From assembly GCA_963816975.1 (NCBI GenBank), contig CAWFMD010000005.1, positions 124,001-188,000 on the forward strand: 64,000 nt of DNA, written 5' to 3'. The notes beneath the pieces were generated by a model, which did no database searches, was not told where the DNA came from, and saw only the letters and a program-made list of their open reading frames with translations. This document shows positions 16,984 through 26,220 of the stretch, piece by piece (position 1 is the first letter of the stretch; each line of letters begins with the position of its first letter). The stretch is from DASRIA01 sp963816975 (GTDB lineage Bacteria; Actinomycetota; Thermoleophilia; Solirubrobacterales; JBBDJG01). The translations under genes were made by a program, and so were the position numbers.

Positions 16984-19830
16984 ATGACCTCACGCAGGCG
17001 CAACCTGACCGTGATCGGCCTGACGCTGGTGCTCCTGGCGGCGTCGGCTGTGGTGATCCTCACGAAGGAGACGAAGCTCGGCCTGGACCTGAAGGGCGGA
17101 GTCGAGCTGGTCTACCAGGGCGAGCCGACCCCGCAGAGCAAGGTCACGCCCGAGGCGATCGATCGTGCGATCGACATCATCCGCGAGCGCGTCGACCGCC
17201 TTGGTGTCGCGGAGCCGGAGATCCAGCGGCTCGGTTCCGATCAGATCTCCGTCGGCCTGCCGGGCGTCAAGAACCTCGAGCGCGCCAAGAAGCAGGTCGG
17301 CACGACCGCCCAGCTGCTCCTCTACGACTGGGAGCGCAGCGTGATCGGCAGCCCCCAGTCGCCCATCGCGGGTCTTTACCCGCCCGTCAAGCGCGCATCC
17401 GAGCAACAGCCCGTGAAGGACGCCAACAACTCGACCACGGGCACCTACTACCTCTTCAAGGCCAACAAGCTGCTCGCGTCGGGCCCGGACGCCTCGCGCG
17501 ACGACCTGCTCTCCGAGTACGACGGGCGGGTGCCCAAGGGCTACGAGATCCTGAGGGTCCCAGAGGGCACCGTCGTCCTGCGCGCGGAGCGCCCCGAGAC
17601 CCTGTCCGCCGACGCCCCCTACGAGCGCTATTTCGTCGTGCGCGACAACCCCGAGGTGCGTGGCACCGACCTGAAGGACCCCCGCCAGGAGTCCGACCCG
17701 ACGACCAACGAGCCGATCGTCACCTTCAGGTTCACCGACCAGGGCCGCAAGAACTTCCAGGAGGTCACGCGCCGCTTGGCCGAGCGCGGCCAGACTCGCC
17801 AGATCCCCGGCCAGCCCGTCGAGAGCTCGTTCCAGACCTTTGCGATCGTGCTCGACCGTGAGGTCGTGTCGCGGCCGTTCATCGACTACCGCGAGAACCC
17901 GGACGGGATCGACGGCCGCACCGGGGCCCAGATCTCGGGTGGATTCACCCTCCAAGAGGCGCAGGACCTGGCTGACGTGCTCAAGACGGGCGCGCTGCCC
18001 ATCAACCTGAAGCCGATCAGTGAGACCCAGGTGTCCGCGACGCTCGGCAAGCAGGCGCTGGACCAAGGACTACTCGCGGGCATCGTGGGCTTCGGGCTGG
18101 TGATCCTGTTCCTGCTGGCCTTCTATCGCCTGCTGGGCGTGATCGCAGGAGTCGCGCTGGTCATGTACGCGGGGCTCTTCTACGGGCTGATCAAGCTGAT
18201 TCCGATCACCCTCACCCTGCCCGGCATCGCGGGACTGATCCTCACCATCGGCATCGCGGCGGACTCGAACATCGTGGTCTTCGAGCGCATCAAGGAGGAG
18301 TTGAGAGCGGGGAGATCGGCGATGTCGGCGATCGCCACCGGCTACAAGCGCGGCATCGCGACGATCATCGACGCGAACGTGGTCACGCTGATCACGGCGT
18401 TCATCCTGTTCGTGCTGGCGACCGCCGGCGTCAAGGGCTTCGCCTTCACCCTGGGTGTCGGGACGCTCGTCTCGCTGTTCACGGCGGTGCTGTTCACGCA
18501 GGCCGTGCTGGGCACGATGGGGCGCTCCAAGATCCTGCGCAGCCCGGCGATGCTCGGCGCCGGCGAGCGCCACATGCGTTGGCACTTCGACTTCATGGGG
18601 AGGAGCAAGTACTTCTTCGCGATGTCGGGATGCATCCTGTTGATCGGCGCCCTGGCGCTGTCCACGAAGGAGCTGAACTTCGGCATCGACTTCGAGAGCG
18701 GCACGCGCGTGACAGCTAGCCTCGTCAAGGATCCCAGCGTCGAGGAAGTCCGGGATGCGATCTCGCCGCTGAACCTGGGCGACGCGAAGGTGCAGAGCGT
18801 CCAGAACCCCGAGCTCGGAGAGCACGTCATCCAGATCAAGACGGCGGAGCTGGGGCCGGGCGGAGTGCAGCGGCTCGAGCGGCTGCTCGAGCAGCGGTTC
18901 GACGTCATACCCGAGGGCTTCTCGAGCGAGTCGGTGGGTCCCACGTTCGGGGCGACCGTCGCGCGCAGCGCGGGCTTCGCGATCGTGGCGTCGCTGTTCC
19001 TGATCATGGCCTATGTCGCATTCCGGTTCGAGCCGAAGTTCGCGATCCCCGTGATGATCGCGCTGTTCCACGACCTGCTGATCACGGCGGGCGTGTACTC
19101 CCTCACCGGCCGGGAGGTGACGACGTCGACGGTCGCGGCGATCCTGACCATCTTGGGCTACTCGCTCTATGACGTGGTGATCGTGTTCGACCGAATCCGC
19201 GAGAACGCACCGCGCATGCCGCGGGCTGCCTTCTCGCAGATCGTGAACCGCTCGATGAGCGACGTGCTGACGCGCTCTCTCGCGACCTCCCTGTCAACCT
19301 TGATGGGGGTCACCGCGCTGCTCCTGTTCGGCGGGGAGACGCTGAAGGACTTCGCCTTCGCGCTGCTCGTCGGCATCGCTTCCGGCACCTACTCGTCGAT
19401 CTTCATCGCGGCGCCGGTGCTGACCGAGTGGAAGGAGCGCGAGCCGACCTTCCGCCAGCGACGACGGCGGATCGTCGACGAGCTCGGGTTCGTGCCTCCA
19501 TATCCCGTCACCACGACGGTGGCGGGCGAGCACGACCACGAGCCGGCGGAGCGTTCGGACAAGCGCCTGCCGCGCAGCCGCCGCAAGCCCGCCAAGCAGA
19601 CGGAGCCGGTTGCGACCACGACCACGGACGAGCACGACGAGGTCGCCGCCGAGCTCGGGCTGGAGCATTCCGAGGACGGGCACGAGATGGACCTCGCGCA
19701 GGAGCCGGCACCCGTGGGCCCGGCGCCCGACGCCGATCGCACCGCCCAGCTCAAGGCCGAGCGCGCCGCGCGCAAGAAGGAGCGGGCGGCCAGACAGCAG
19801 CGCAAACGCAAGCACGGGAGAGCGCGATGA
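16984..19830 (+). CDS. secDF: Fused protein-export protein SecD-SecF
   Basis: 948 residues combining both accessory subunits of the Sec translocon, which use proton flow to pull exported proteins across the membrane. The SecD half (about 1-520) has an N-terminal helix, LGLDLKGGVELVYQG, DIIRERVDRLGVAEPEIQRL, and five C-terminal helices including GIAADSNIVVFERIKEEL. The SecF half starts near 531 with a new helix, FGIDFESGTRVTASL (565 on) and GYSLYDVVIVFDRIREN. A charged tail of about 130 residues (816-948) rich in Lys, Arg, Glu and His ends the protein. ATG at 16984; TAGAAT about 45 bases upstream may be a -10. Fused SecDF is known in Bacillus, but actinobacteria usually have two genes. Confidence 0.96.
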   Translation: MTSRRRNLTVIGLTLVLLAASAVVILTKETKLGLDLKGGVELVYQGEPTPQSKVTPEAIDRAIDIIRERVDRLGVAEPEIQRLGSDQISVGLPGVKNLERAKKQVGTTAQLLLYDWERSVIGSPQSPIAGLYPPVKRASEQQPVKDANNSTTGTYYLFKANKLLASGPDASRDDLLSEYDGRVPKGYEILRVPEGTVVLRAERPETLSADAPYERYFVVRDNPEVRGTDLKDPRQESDPTTNEPIVTFRFTDQGRKNFQEVTRRLAERGQTRQIPGQPVESSFQTFAIVLDREVVSRPFIDYRENPDGIDGRTGAQISGGFTLQEAQDLADVLKTGALPINLKPISETQVSATLGKQALDQGLLAGIVGFGLVILFLLAFYRLLGVIAGVALVMYAGLFYGLIKLIPITLTLPGIAGLILTIGIAADSNIVVFERIKEELRAGRSAMSAIATGYKRGIATIIDANVVTLITAFILFVLATAGVKGFAFTLGVGTLVSLFTAVLFTQAVLGTMGRSKILRSPAMLGAGERHMRWHFDFMGRSKYFFAMSGCILLIGALALSTKELNFGIDFESGTRVTASLVKDPSVEEVRDAISPLNLGDAKVQSVQNPELGEHVIQIKTAELGPGGVQRLERLLEQRFDVIPEGFSSESVGPTFGATVARSAGFAIVASLFLIMAYVAFRFEPKFAIPVMIALFHDLLITAGVYSLTGREVTTSTVAAILTILGYSLYDVVIVFDRIRENAPRMPRAAFSQIVNRSMSDVLTRSLATSLSTLMGVTALLLFGGETLKDFAFALLVGIASGTYSSIFIAAPVLTEWKEREPTFRQRRRRIVDELGFVPPYPVTTTVAGEHDHEPAERSDKRLPRSRRKPAKQTEPVATTTTDEHDEVAAELGLEHSEDGHEMDLAQEPAPVGPAPDADRTAQLKAERAARKKERAARQQRKRKHGRAR

Positions 19831-19843
19831 ACCGGAGCACCGC

Positions 19844-20149
19844 ATGAACTTTCTGGTCTGGGTCACGATGGGCATCGCGATCTGGCACTTCGCCGTGTTC
19901 GTCCCCGACCGCTTCCGGGGTGGGATCGTCGGCGCCTTCGGTGCGGCCGCGCTGGGCGCCGCGGTCGTCGGGCTGATCCTGTCCGGCGGCGAGTTCGAGA
20001 ACACCAGCCTCGTGACCGCGCTGGAGGCGGTGCCCGGGGCCCTGCTCGGCTTGGCGGCCTCCTGGTTCTGGGGCGCGCGGGTCGAGCGCCGAGCAGCAGC
20101 AGCACACCTAGCCGGTCCGTCCGCGCCTGCCCGTAGCTTTGCCGGGTGA
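19844..20149 (+). CDS. Small integral membrane protein
   Basis: 101 residues with three hydrophobic segments (about 3-20, 27-46 and 60-80) rich in Gly and Ala, ending in a basic cytoplasmic-type tail (ARVERR). The pattern resembles small GlsB/YeaQ-like membrane proteins, but similarity is too weak for a name. The ATG at 19844 lies 13 bases after the secDF stop, and its stop overlaps the recJ GTG. Likely co-transcribed with secDF and recJ. Confidence 0.65.
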   Translation: MNFLVWVTMGIAIWHFAVFVPDRFRGGIVGAFGAAALGAAVVGLILSGGEFENTSLVTALEAVPGALLGLAASWFWGARVERRAAAAHLAGPSAPARSFAG

Positions 20150-22494
20150 CCGGAAGCCCGGAGGCCCGTTGGCGCGCTGAGCCTTACCCGTACGAGCGGG
20201 CGGTGGCGCTCGCCTCCGAGCTGGGGGTGAGTCACACCACCGCGGCCGTGCTCGTGCGCCGGGGCTTCGGCGACGGGCCGGCTGCCCGCAGCTTTCTGGA
20301 AGGCGGCGAGCAGCACGATCCGGACCAGTTCGCCGGCATCCGCGACGCGGTCGCGGTCGTGATGCGCCACGCCGCCGCCGGCACGCCGATCGCGGTGCAC
20401 GGCGACTACGACGTCGACGGCGTGTGCTCCGCGGCCGTGCTCGCAACCGCGCTCGAGTCGCTCGGGGCCCGCGTGCACGTGCGGCTACCGAGCCGCGCCG
20501 AGGGCTACGGCCTGTCGGTGGCGCGTGTGGAGGAGCTGCACGCGGCCGGCGCGCGACTGCTGATCACCACTGACTGCGGCATCACCGCTTGTGCCGAGAC
20601 CGACCGCGCCCGCGAGCTGGGAATGGACATGGTGGTGACCGACCACCATCGCCCGGGCGAGGCGCTGCCCGCGTGCCCGATCGTGCATCCGTCGGTCTGC
20701 GCGTACCCGGCCGAGTTGTGCGCGACCGGCGTCGCCTACAAGTTCGCGCAGGCGCTGTACCGGGCGGCGGGCCGCGACCTCGCGGAGCTGGAGTCGCAGC
20801 TCGACCTGGTCGCGCTCGCCACGGTCGCCGACCTCGTGCCGCTCGTCGGCGAGAATCGTGCGCTCGTCAAGCAGGGCCTGCGCGCGATCGCCGGCACTTC
20901 GCGGCCGGGTCTGCGCGCGCTGCTGCGCGTCACCGCCGTCGATCCGCAGAGCGTCACGGAGCAGACGCTGGGCTTCGCCCTGGCACCCCGCATCAACGCC
21001 GCGGGGCGCCTCTACCGCGCCGACGCCGCGCTGGAGCTGATGCTGACGCCCGACGAGGACCGCGCGCTCGAGATCGCGCGCGAGCTCGATGCGATCAACA
21101 CCGAGCGCCGGTCGGTGGAGACCGCGATCCTGTTCGAGGCGGAGCGGCTGCTGTCCGAGCGGGGAGCCACGGGGTCCGGCGGTGCGCCCGATCCGCTGTA
21201 CGTGCTCGCGCACCCGGACTGGCACGCGGGCGTGATCGGGATCGTCGCCTCGCGACTCGTGGACCGCTATCACCGGCCCTTCGTGCTGGTCGCGATGTCG
21301 CCGTCCGGGGAGGGGCGTGGATCGGGACGCAGCATCAGGCCGTACGACCTGCACGCCGGTCTGGCCGCCAGCGCAGACCATCTCGAGGGATTCGGCGGTC
21401 ACCGGATGGCCGCCGGGCTCCAGGTCAGGTCCGAATGCCTGGACGCCTTCCGCGCGGCACTCGTGGGCCATGCCGGCAGCTGCCTGACCCCCGCGGACCT
21501 GACCAGGGTCGAGCACGTCGACGCGGTTGTCCCCGGCGACGCGCTCGGGCTCGAGCTGGCCGAGGAGCTGCAGGCTCTGCGGCCCTTCGGCATGGGCAAC
21601 CCCGCGGTGAACGTGCTGGTTCCCGCCGCGAAGGTCTCCGACGTGCGCCCGATGGGCGGCGGTCGCCATGTGCGCTTCACCGTCACCTCCGGTGGGTTGC
21701 GATCGCGGGCGGTCGGCTTCGGCATCGCGCCCGGTAGCGGCGCGCTCGCCGGCAGCGACGTGCGCCATGACCTCGCCGCGCGCATCGAGGCGAACGAGTG
21801 GCAGGGTGCGGTCGAGCCACGGCTGGTGGTGCGCTCGCTGCACCCCCTGGAGGACAAGCAGGACCGTGACGGTGCCGCCGGATGCGCATCGTGCACGTGC
21901 CGCATGGACGACGCCGAGTGGTGGGACGCGGTCTTTGCGAACTACAGTGAACCGCCGCCCGCCGACGGCGACCGGCCGACGGCGCACGGCGCACGGCGCA
22001 CGGCGGTCGACCGCCGCGGCGAAGGGTCCCTCGGCCTGCTCGGCGACCTGCTCACGACCGGCGAATCGGTGCTCGTGGTCTGCGCCGATGTCTCGCGCCG
22101 CGCCGCCGTGCTGGATCGCGACCTCGACGCGACGCGCTTCGCGCGCCGGCCCTGGGCCAAACTGTCGGCCCACTGCTGCGCGAGCGCGGCCGGGGGCGCG
22201 AGTGACCTCATGCTGGCGGACCACGCCGGGCTTGCGGCGAATCCGGAAGTCGCGGTGCCCTTTGCGCACGTGTTCGCGCTCGATCCCCCGGCCTCGGCAT
22301 CTGCGGATGCGCTGCTCCGCAACAGCGGCCGCGGATTCCTGCACCTGGGATGGGGGCCCGCCGAGGTCGAGTTCGCGCACGCCGTCGTGGCCCACCAGTA
22401 CCAGCTGCGGCCCCACCTCACCGAGGTGTATCGCGCGCTCGGGTCATTGGAACCGCCCGGATGCCCGATTCCGCGCGCGCACGCTGGACGGTGA
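20146..22494 (+). CDS. recJ: Single-strand-specific 5'-3' exonuclease RecJ
   Basis: 782-residue DHH-family nuclease for recombination and mismatch repair. Motifs: HGDYDVDGVCSAAVL (85-99), TTDCGI, VTDHHRPGEALP with the DHH near 166-168, ATVADLVPLVGENRALV, and the DHHA1 glycine-rich region GRGSGRSIRPYDLHAGLAAS with GFGGHRMAAG. An OB-fold-like part follows. The last 200 residues or so (after WWDAVFANYSE) form an extra C-terminal domain with a Cys-containing stretch, absent from E. coli RecJ (577 residues). GTG start at 20146 overlaps the previous stop. Confidence 0.95.
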   Translation: MTGSPEARWRAEPYPYERAVALASELGVSHTTAAVLVRRGFGDGPAARSFLEGGEQHDPDQFAGIRDAVAVVMRHAAAGTPIAVHGDYDVDGVCSAAVLATALESLGARVHVRLPSRAEGYGLSVARVEELHAAGARLLITTDCGITACAETDRARELGMDMVVTDHHRPGEALPACPIVHPSVCAYPAELCATGVAYKFAQALYRAAGRDLAELESQLDLVALATVADLVPLVGENRALVKQGLRAIAGTSRPGLRALLRVTAVDPQSVTEQTLGFALAPRINAAGRLYRADAALELMLTPDEDRALEIARELDAINTERRSVETAILFEAERLLSERGATGSGGAPDPLYVLAHPDWHAGVIGIVASRLVDRYHRPFVLVAMSPSGEGRGSGRSIRPYDLHAGLAASADHLEGFGGHRMAAGLQVRSECLDAFRAALVGHAGSCLTPADLTRVEHVDAVVPGDALGLELAEELQALRPFGMGNPAVNVLVPAAKVSDVRPMGGGRHVRFTVTSGGLRSRAVGFGIAPGSGALAGSDVRHDLAARIEANEWQGAVEPRLVVRSLHPLEDKQDRDGAAGCASCTCRMDDAEWWDAVFANYSEPPPADGDRPTAHGARRTAVDRRGEGSLGLLGDLLTTGESVLVVCADVSRRAAVLDRDLDATRFARRPWAKLSAHCCASAAGGASDLMLADHAGLAANPEVAVPFAHVFALDPPASASADALLRNSGRGFLHLGWGPAEVEFAHAVVAHQYQLRPHLTEVYRALGSLEPPGCPIPRAHAGR

Positions 22495-22848
22495 AGGGCG
22501 CCATCCGCGTGGCGCCGCGCTGGCCGGTCGCTGCATGCGGGTCCTGGCAGAGCTTGATCTCGCGAGATTCCAGCGCTCAAGCAGTACCGTTAGCTGCACG
22601 ATCATCAACGGAAAGCGGGTCGATCTGGAGCGTTCGGAGACGTTTCGGGCCTGCTCATCCGCGGGTGAAGGAAGACTTCGATACCTGAGCAGCCTGACAC
22701 CGAGAGCACCGAGCGTGAGAGCCGCGTAGACGGCAACGGCGGCGCGCGCTCCGGCGAGCCGATCCGCGACGCCGGCGGCGCTCCGAGCGCGCTGCCGCCG
22801 GACGCCCACATCCGCGTCGGAGTTCGCGACCGTCCCTCCGCGGCGAAG
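22495..22848. other. recJ-rel gap; open frame lacking a normal start
   Basis: 354 bases without a firm gene. The rel frame is open backwards from its GTG at 22849 to a TGA at 22666-22668 and would encode an acidic, low-complexity leader (EQPDTESTERESRV and onward), but has no ATG, GTG or TTG in that stretch. A perfect 12-base palindrome ATCTCGCGAGAT lies at 22557-22568. The rel promoter is presumably here; no clear -10/-35 pair stands out. Confidence 0.5.
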
Positions 22849-25143
22849 GTGGCCGCGGGCGTCGGCCTCGACCTCCTTCCACACGAGCAGGAACTGCTGG
22901 CGGATCTGTGCGCGGTCATCTCCGAGCATTCCGACGACGCGGTTCGCCCCGTCGACGTCGAGCGCGTCGGGCGGGCGTGCGCATTCGCCTGCGAGCGCCA
23001 CGCGGACCAGCGCCGCAAGTCGGGTGCGCCGTTCATCACCCATCCGGTTGGCGTCGCGAAGATCTGCGCAGGGATGCGCCTCGACACCGAGACGATCTGC
23101 GCGGCCCTGCTGCACGACACGGTCGAGGACACGTCCGCCTCGCTCGACGACGTGCGCGAGCACTTCGGCGACGACGTCGCCCAACTCGTGGACGGGGTCA
23201 CGAAGCTGACCGGCATCACGTTCCAGAGCCGCGACGAGCAACAGGCGGAGAACTACCGGAAGATGATGGTGGCGATGGCCACCGACATCAGGGTGATCCT
23301 GATCAAGCTGGCCGACCGCCTGCACAACATGCGGACGCTGGACGCGCTCGCGAAGCAGAAGCAGATCGACAAGGCGAAGGAGACGCTCGACATCTTCGCC
23401 CCGTTAGCGCACCGCCTCGGCATCCACTCCATCAAGTGGGAGCTGGAGGATCTCGCGTTCTCGTCCCTGCACCCGCGCAAGTACAGCGAGATCAAGTCGC
23501 TGGTCAACCAGCAGCGCGAGGAGCGCGAGGGCTACGTCGAGCGCGCCGGCGGGTACCTCACGCAGGAGCTGGAGGCGGTCGGCATCAAGGCAGAGGTTTC
23601 CGGACGCGCGAAGCACTTCTACTCCATCTATTCCAAGATGACCAAGAAGGGCCGCGAGTTCAACGAGATCTACGACCTCACCGCGATGCGCGTGATCGTC
23701 GACTCGGTGAAGGACTGCTACGGGGCGATCGGGATCATCCACTCGCTGTGGAAGCCGCTCCCCGGCCGCTTCAAGGACTACGTCGCGATGCCCAAGTTCA
23801 ACCTCTATCAGGCATTGCACACGACCGTGATTGGCCCCGAGGGACGTCCGCTGGAGATCCAGATCCGGACGCGCAAGATGCACTACACGGCCGAGTTCGG
23901 CGTTGCGGCGCACTGGATCTATAAGGACGGTTCGTCTGTAAGCAGACGAACCGGAAGGAAGAAGGACGGGCGCCCCGACGAGGTGAACGGTGACTCGGCC
24001 GACGCCACGGAGACCGGCGCCGCGAAGCCCGCGTGGCTGCGTCATCTGCTCGACTGGCAGCAGGAGCTCCAGGACCCGAAGGAGTTCATGGAGACCCTCA
24101 AGATCGACCTCTTCGAGGACGAGGTGTTCGTGTTCACGCCGAAGGGCGAGGTCAAGTCGTTGGCAGCGGGCTCGACGCCGCTCGACTTCGCCTACGCGGT
24201 GCACACCGACGTCGGCCACCGCTGCGTGGGCGCGAAGGTGAACGGCAAGATCACGCCGCTCCACTACCGCCTCGAGTCGGGCGACATCGTCGAGATCCTC
24301 ACCTCCAAACAGGACCGCGGGCCGTCGCGCGACTGGCTGTCGCTGGTGCGCACGACCCGCGCGCGCAACAAGATCCGTGCCTGGTTCACGAAGGAGCGCC
24401 GCGAGGACGCCGAGCACCGGGGCCGCGAGCTGCTCCAGGACACGCTGCGCAAGCAGGGCCTGCCGGCGCAGAAGATCACCGGATCGCCGCTGCTCGCCGA
24501 CGTGATCCGCGAGATGGGCTTTCGCAAGGCCGACGACTTCTACATCGCCCTGGGCCAGGCAAAGGTGTCGGCTCGCGTGGTCGTCAACAAGGTGCTGCAG
24601 CGTCTCAAGCAGGGCGAGGCGGCGGTCCAGGAGCAACCCGGCGAAGGCCTCGTGCGCGGCAAGGAGGAGCGCGCCCGCCCGGAGGGGACGGCATCGCGCT
24701 ACGGCATCCGCGTGGAGGGCATCGACGACGTCATGGTGCGCCTCGCGAAGTGCTGCCGCCCGGTCCCGGGCGACGAGATCGTGGGCTACATCTCACTGGG
24801 CCGCGGCATCACGATCCACCGCGAGGACTGCAAGAACGTCGCGAACCTGAGAAAGCAGAAGGAACGCTTCACCGACGTGCTCTGGGACGGAGACAACGAG
24901 ACCGGGTTCCGCGTGGAGCTGCAGGTCGACGGGTGGGATCGCACGCGCCTGCTGGAGGACCTGTCGCGGACTTTCGCCGAGGCGGGCATCAACATCCTCG
25001 AAGCGCGCTGCACGGTCGACCACCCGATGGTGAAGAACCGCTTCGTCGTCGAGGTCTCCGATACGGTCACGCTGAAGAACTGCATCAGCCGTTTGAGAAA
25101 CGTCGACTCGGTGTTCGACGCCTACCGAGTCACGCCCGGCTAG
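22849..25143 (+). CDS. rel: Bifunctional (p)ppGpp synthetase/hydrolase Rel
   Basis: 764 residues. HD hydrolase domain with AALLHDTVEDT (His88-Asp89) intact, synthetase domain (KHFYSIYSKMTKKGREFNEI, then YDLTAMRVIVDSVKDCYGAI), TGS domain near 424-490 (VFVFTPKGEVKSLAAGSTPL), a zinc-finger-type CCRP (KCCRPVPGDEIVGY) and a C-terminal ACT domain from about 684. Both making and breaking the stringent-response alarmone is expected. The GTG at 22849 is the first usable start. The linker after the synthetase domain holds a 24-base perfect hairpin with rare codons. Its stop is 3 bases from the convergent lipid-kinase gene. Confidence 0.96.
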   Translation: MAAGVGLDLLPHEQELLADLCAVISEHSDDAVRPVDVERVGRACAFACERHADQRRKSGAPFITHPVGVAKICAGMRLDTETICAALLHDTVEDTSASLDDVREHFGDDVAQLVDGVTKLTGITFQSRDEQQAENYRKMMVAMATDIRVILIKLADRLHNMRTLDALAKQKQIDKAKETLDIFAPLAHRLGIHSIKWELEDLAFSSLHPRKYSEIKSLVNQQREEREGYVERAGGYLTQELEAVGIKAEVSGRAKHFYSIYSKMTKKGREFNEIYDLTAMRVIVDSVKDCYGAIGIIHSLWKPLPGRFKDYVAMPKFNLYQALHTTVIGPEGRPLEIQIRTRKMHYTAEFGVAAHWIYKDGSSVSRRTGRKKDGRPDEVNGDSADATETGAAKPAWLRHLLDWQQELQDPKEFMETLKIDLFEDEVFVFTPKGEVKSLAAGSTPLDFAYAVHTDVGHRCVGAKVNGKITPLHYRLESGDIVEILTSKQDRGPSRDWLSLVRTTRARNKIRAWFTKERREDAEHRGRELLQDTLRKQGLPAQKITGSPLLADVIREMGFRKADDFYIALGQAKVSARVVVNKVLQRLKQGEAAVQEQPGEGLVRGKEERARPEGTASRYGIRVEGIDDVMVRLAKCCRPVPGDEIVGYISLGRGITIHREDCKNVANLRKQKERFTDVLWDGDNETGFRVELQVDGWDRTRLLEDLSRTFAEAGINILEARCTVDHPMVKNRFVVEVSDTVTLKNCISRLRNVDSVFDAYRVTPG
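23929..23952. repeat. Perfect inverted repeat inside rel
   Basis: Arms GGTTCGTCTG (23929-23938) and CAGACGAACC (23943-23952) with loop TAAG. It encodes GSSVSRRT in the variable linker after the synthetase domain, using codons TCT, GTA, AGA and CGA, which are rare in the neighbouring GC-rich genes. Confidence 0.9.
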
Positions 25144-25146
25144 CGG

Positions 25147-26163
25147 TTAGGCGATCACCAGCAGCGAGCCCGGCGCCGCGTCGTAGACGGCTTCGGGGCT
25201 CTCGCCGATGTAATCGCCGTCGACTTCCAGCGGCAGTGCCCTGCCGTCGAGCGAGCGGATCGTGGCATGCTGGATGCGGGGAAAGCTCGAGGCTTGGCGG
25301 TGGTGCGCGAGCCTTCCCGTGCGCGCGAACAACCGGTAGAGGATTCCCGGGGTGTCCAGGGCGAAGGACGCGCGCCGCATGACCGTCAGCGAGATCGTGC
25401 CGTCGTCCATGGCGATGTCCTCGCATACGCGCAGCGGAGTCGAACGGAAGAAGGTGTACGGATCGGAGTTCTGGACGATCGCGCTCAGCCCGGCAACCCG
25501 GAACGCGGTGTCTCCGGCGCCTGCTCCCGATGACCCGGCTTCGACCTCCAAGATCGGCGGCTGCCCGCGATAGTCGCGGAAGTAGCTGCGCAGCGCCGCA
25601 TACGTGAACGTCGCGTCGCCGCCGCGCGCCTTCAGGCGCGGATGGGCGTCCACCCAGCGCGTCACGTCGGCGTCGATCCCGACGCCGCTGGAAAAGATGA
25701 AGTGGCGTCCGTTGACCCGGCCCATGTCGATCCGCCGGGGCTGGAGCTCGTCGGCGAGCTGCAGCAGGTGCTCGGTGGCGTCCACGACGTCGGTCGGGAT
25801 GCCGATCATCCGGCACACGACGTTCGTGGAGCCGCCGGGCAGCACGGACAGCGGCACGTTGGAGCCGGCCAGCCCGTTGGCCGCCTCGTTGAGGGTTCCG
25901 TCGCCGCCGAAGGAGACGACCAGGTCGAATCCCTCGCCCACGGCCTGCCGGGTCAGCTCGGTCGCATGGTTGGGGCGCTGGGTCTCGACCGCCTCGATGT
26001 CGTAGCGGCCGCGGAGGGCGTACACGACGAGGTTCTTGAGCCGGCCCGACACGGTCGTCGCGAACGGGTTCACGATCAGCAGCATCCGCGGCTTGGTCCC
26101 CGCAGGGATCTCGCGCGGTTCCGCGTCGGCGATGCCGGGGGGCTCGGTGATCGTGGGTTGCAT
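25147..26163 (-). CDS. Diacylglycerol-kinase-type lipid kinase (YegS/LCB5 family)
   Basis: 338 residues from the ATG at 26163 (a GTG sits one codon earlier). The diacylglycerol/sphingosine kinase catalytic core is visible: MLLIVNPFATTVSGRLKNLV, VVSFGGDGTLNEAANGLAGS with the GGDGT nucleotide loop, and SVLPGGSTNVVCRMIGIP. The C-terminal beta domain ends DGRALPLEVDGDYIGES. It probably phosphorylates a membrane lipid or prenol-type substrate with ATP; actual substrate unknown. Last gene of the leftward HIT-PMM-MBL-kinase run, 57 bases after the MBL stop, and convergent with rel. Confidence 0.85.
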   Translation of the reverse strand: MQPTITEPPGIADAEPREIPAGTKPRMLLIVNPFATTVSGRLKNLVVYALRGRYDIEAVETQRPNHATELTRQAVGEGFDLVVSFGGDGTLNEAANGLAGSNVPLSVLPGGSTNVVCRMIGIPTDVVDATEHLLQLADELQPRRIDMGRVNGRHFIFSSGVGIDADVTRWVDAHPRLKARGGDATFTYAALRSYFRDYRGQPPILEVEAGSSGAGAGDTAFRVAGLSAIVQNSDPYTFFRSTPLRVCEDIAMDDGTISLTVMRRASFALDTPGILYRLFARTGRLAHHRQASSFPRIQHATIRSLDGRALPLEVDGDYIGESPEAVYDAAPGSLLVIA

Positions 26164-26220
26164 CACTGGACCATCACTGTCTACAAGTACCCGGAACGGG
26201 CGGGGAAAGATACCTGTCGC

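Noticed and set aside
21976..22002. Tandem GGCGCAC heptamers in recJ
   Set aside because: Only three short units, in frame in a loop region; ordinary low complexity.
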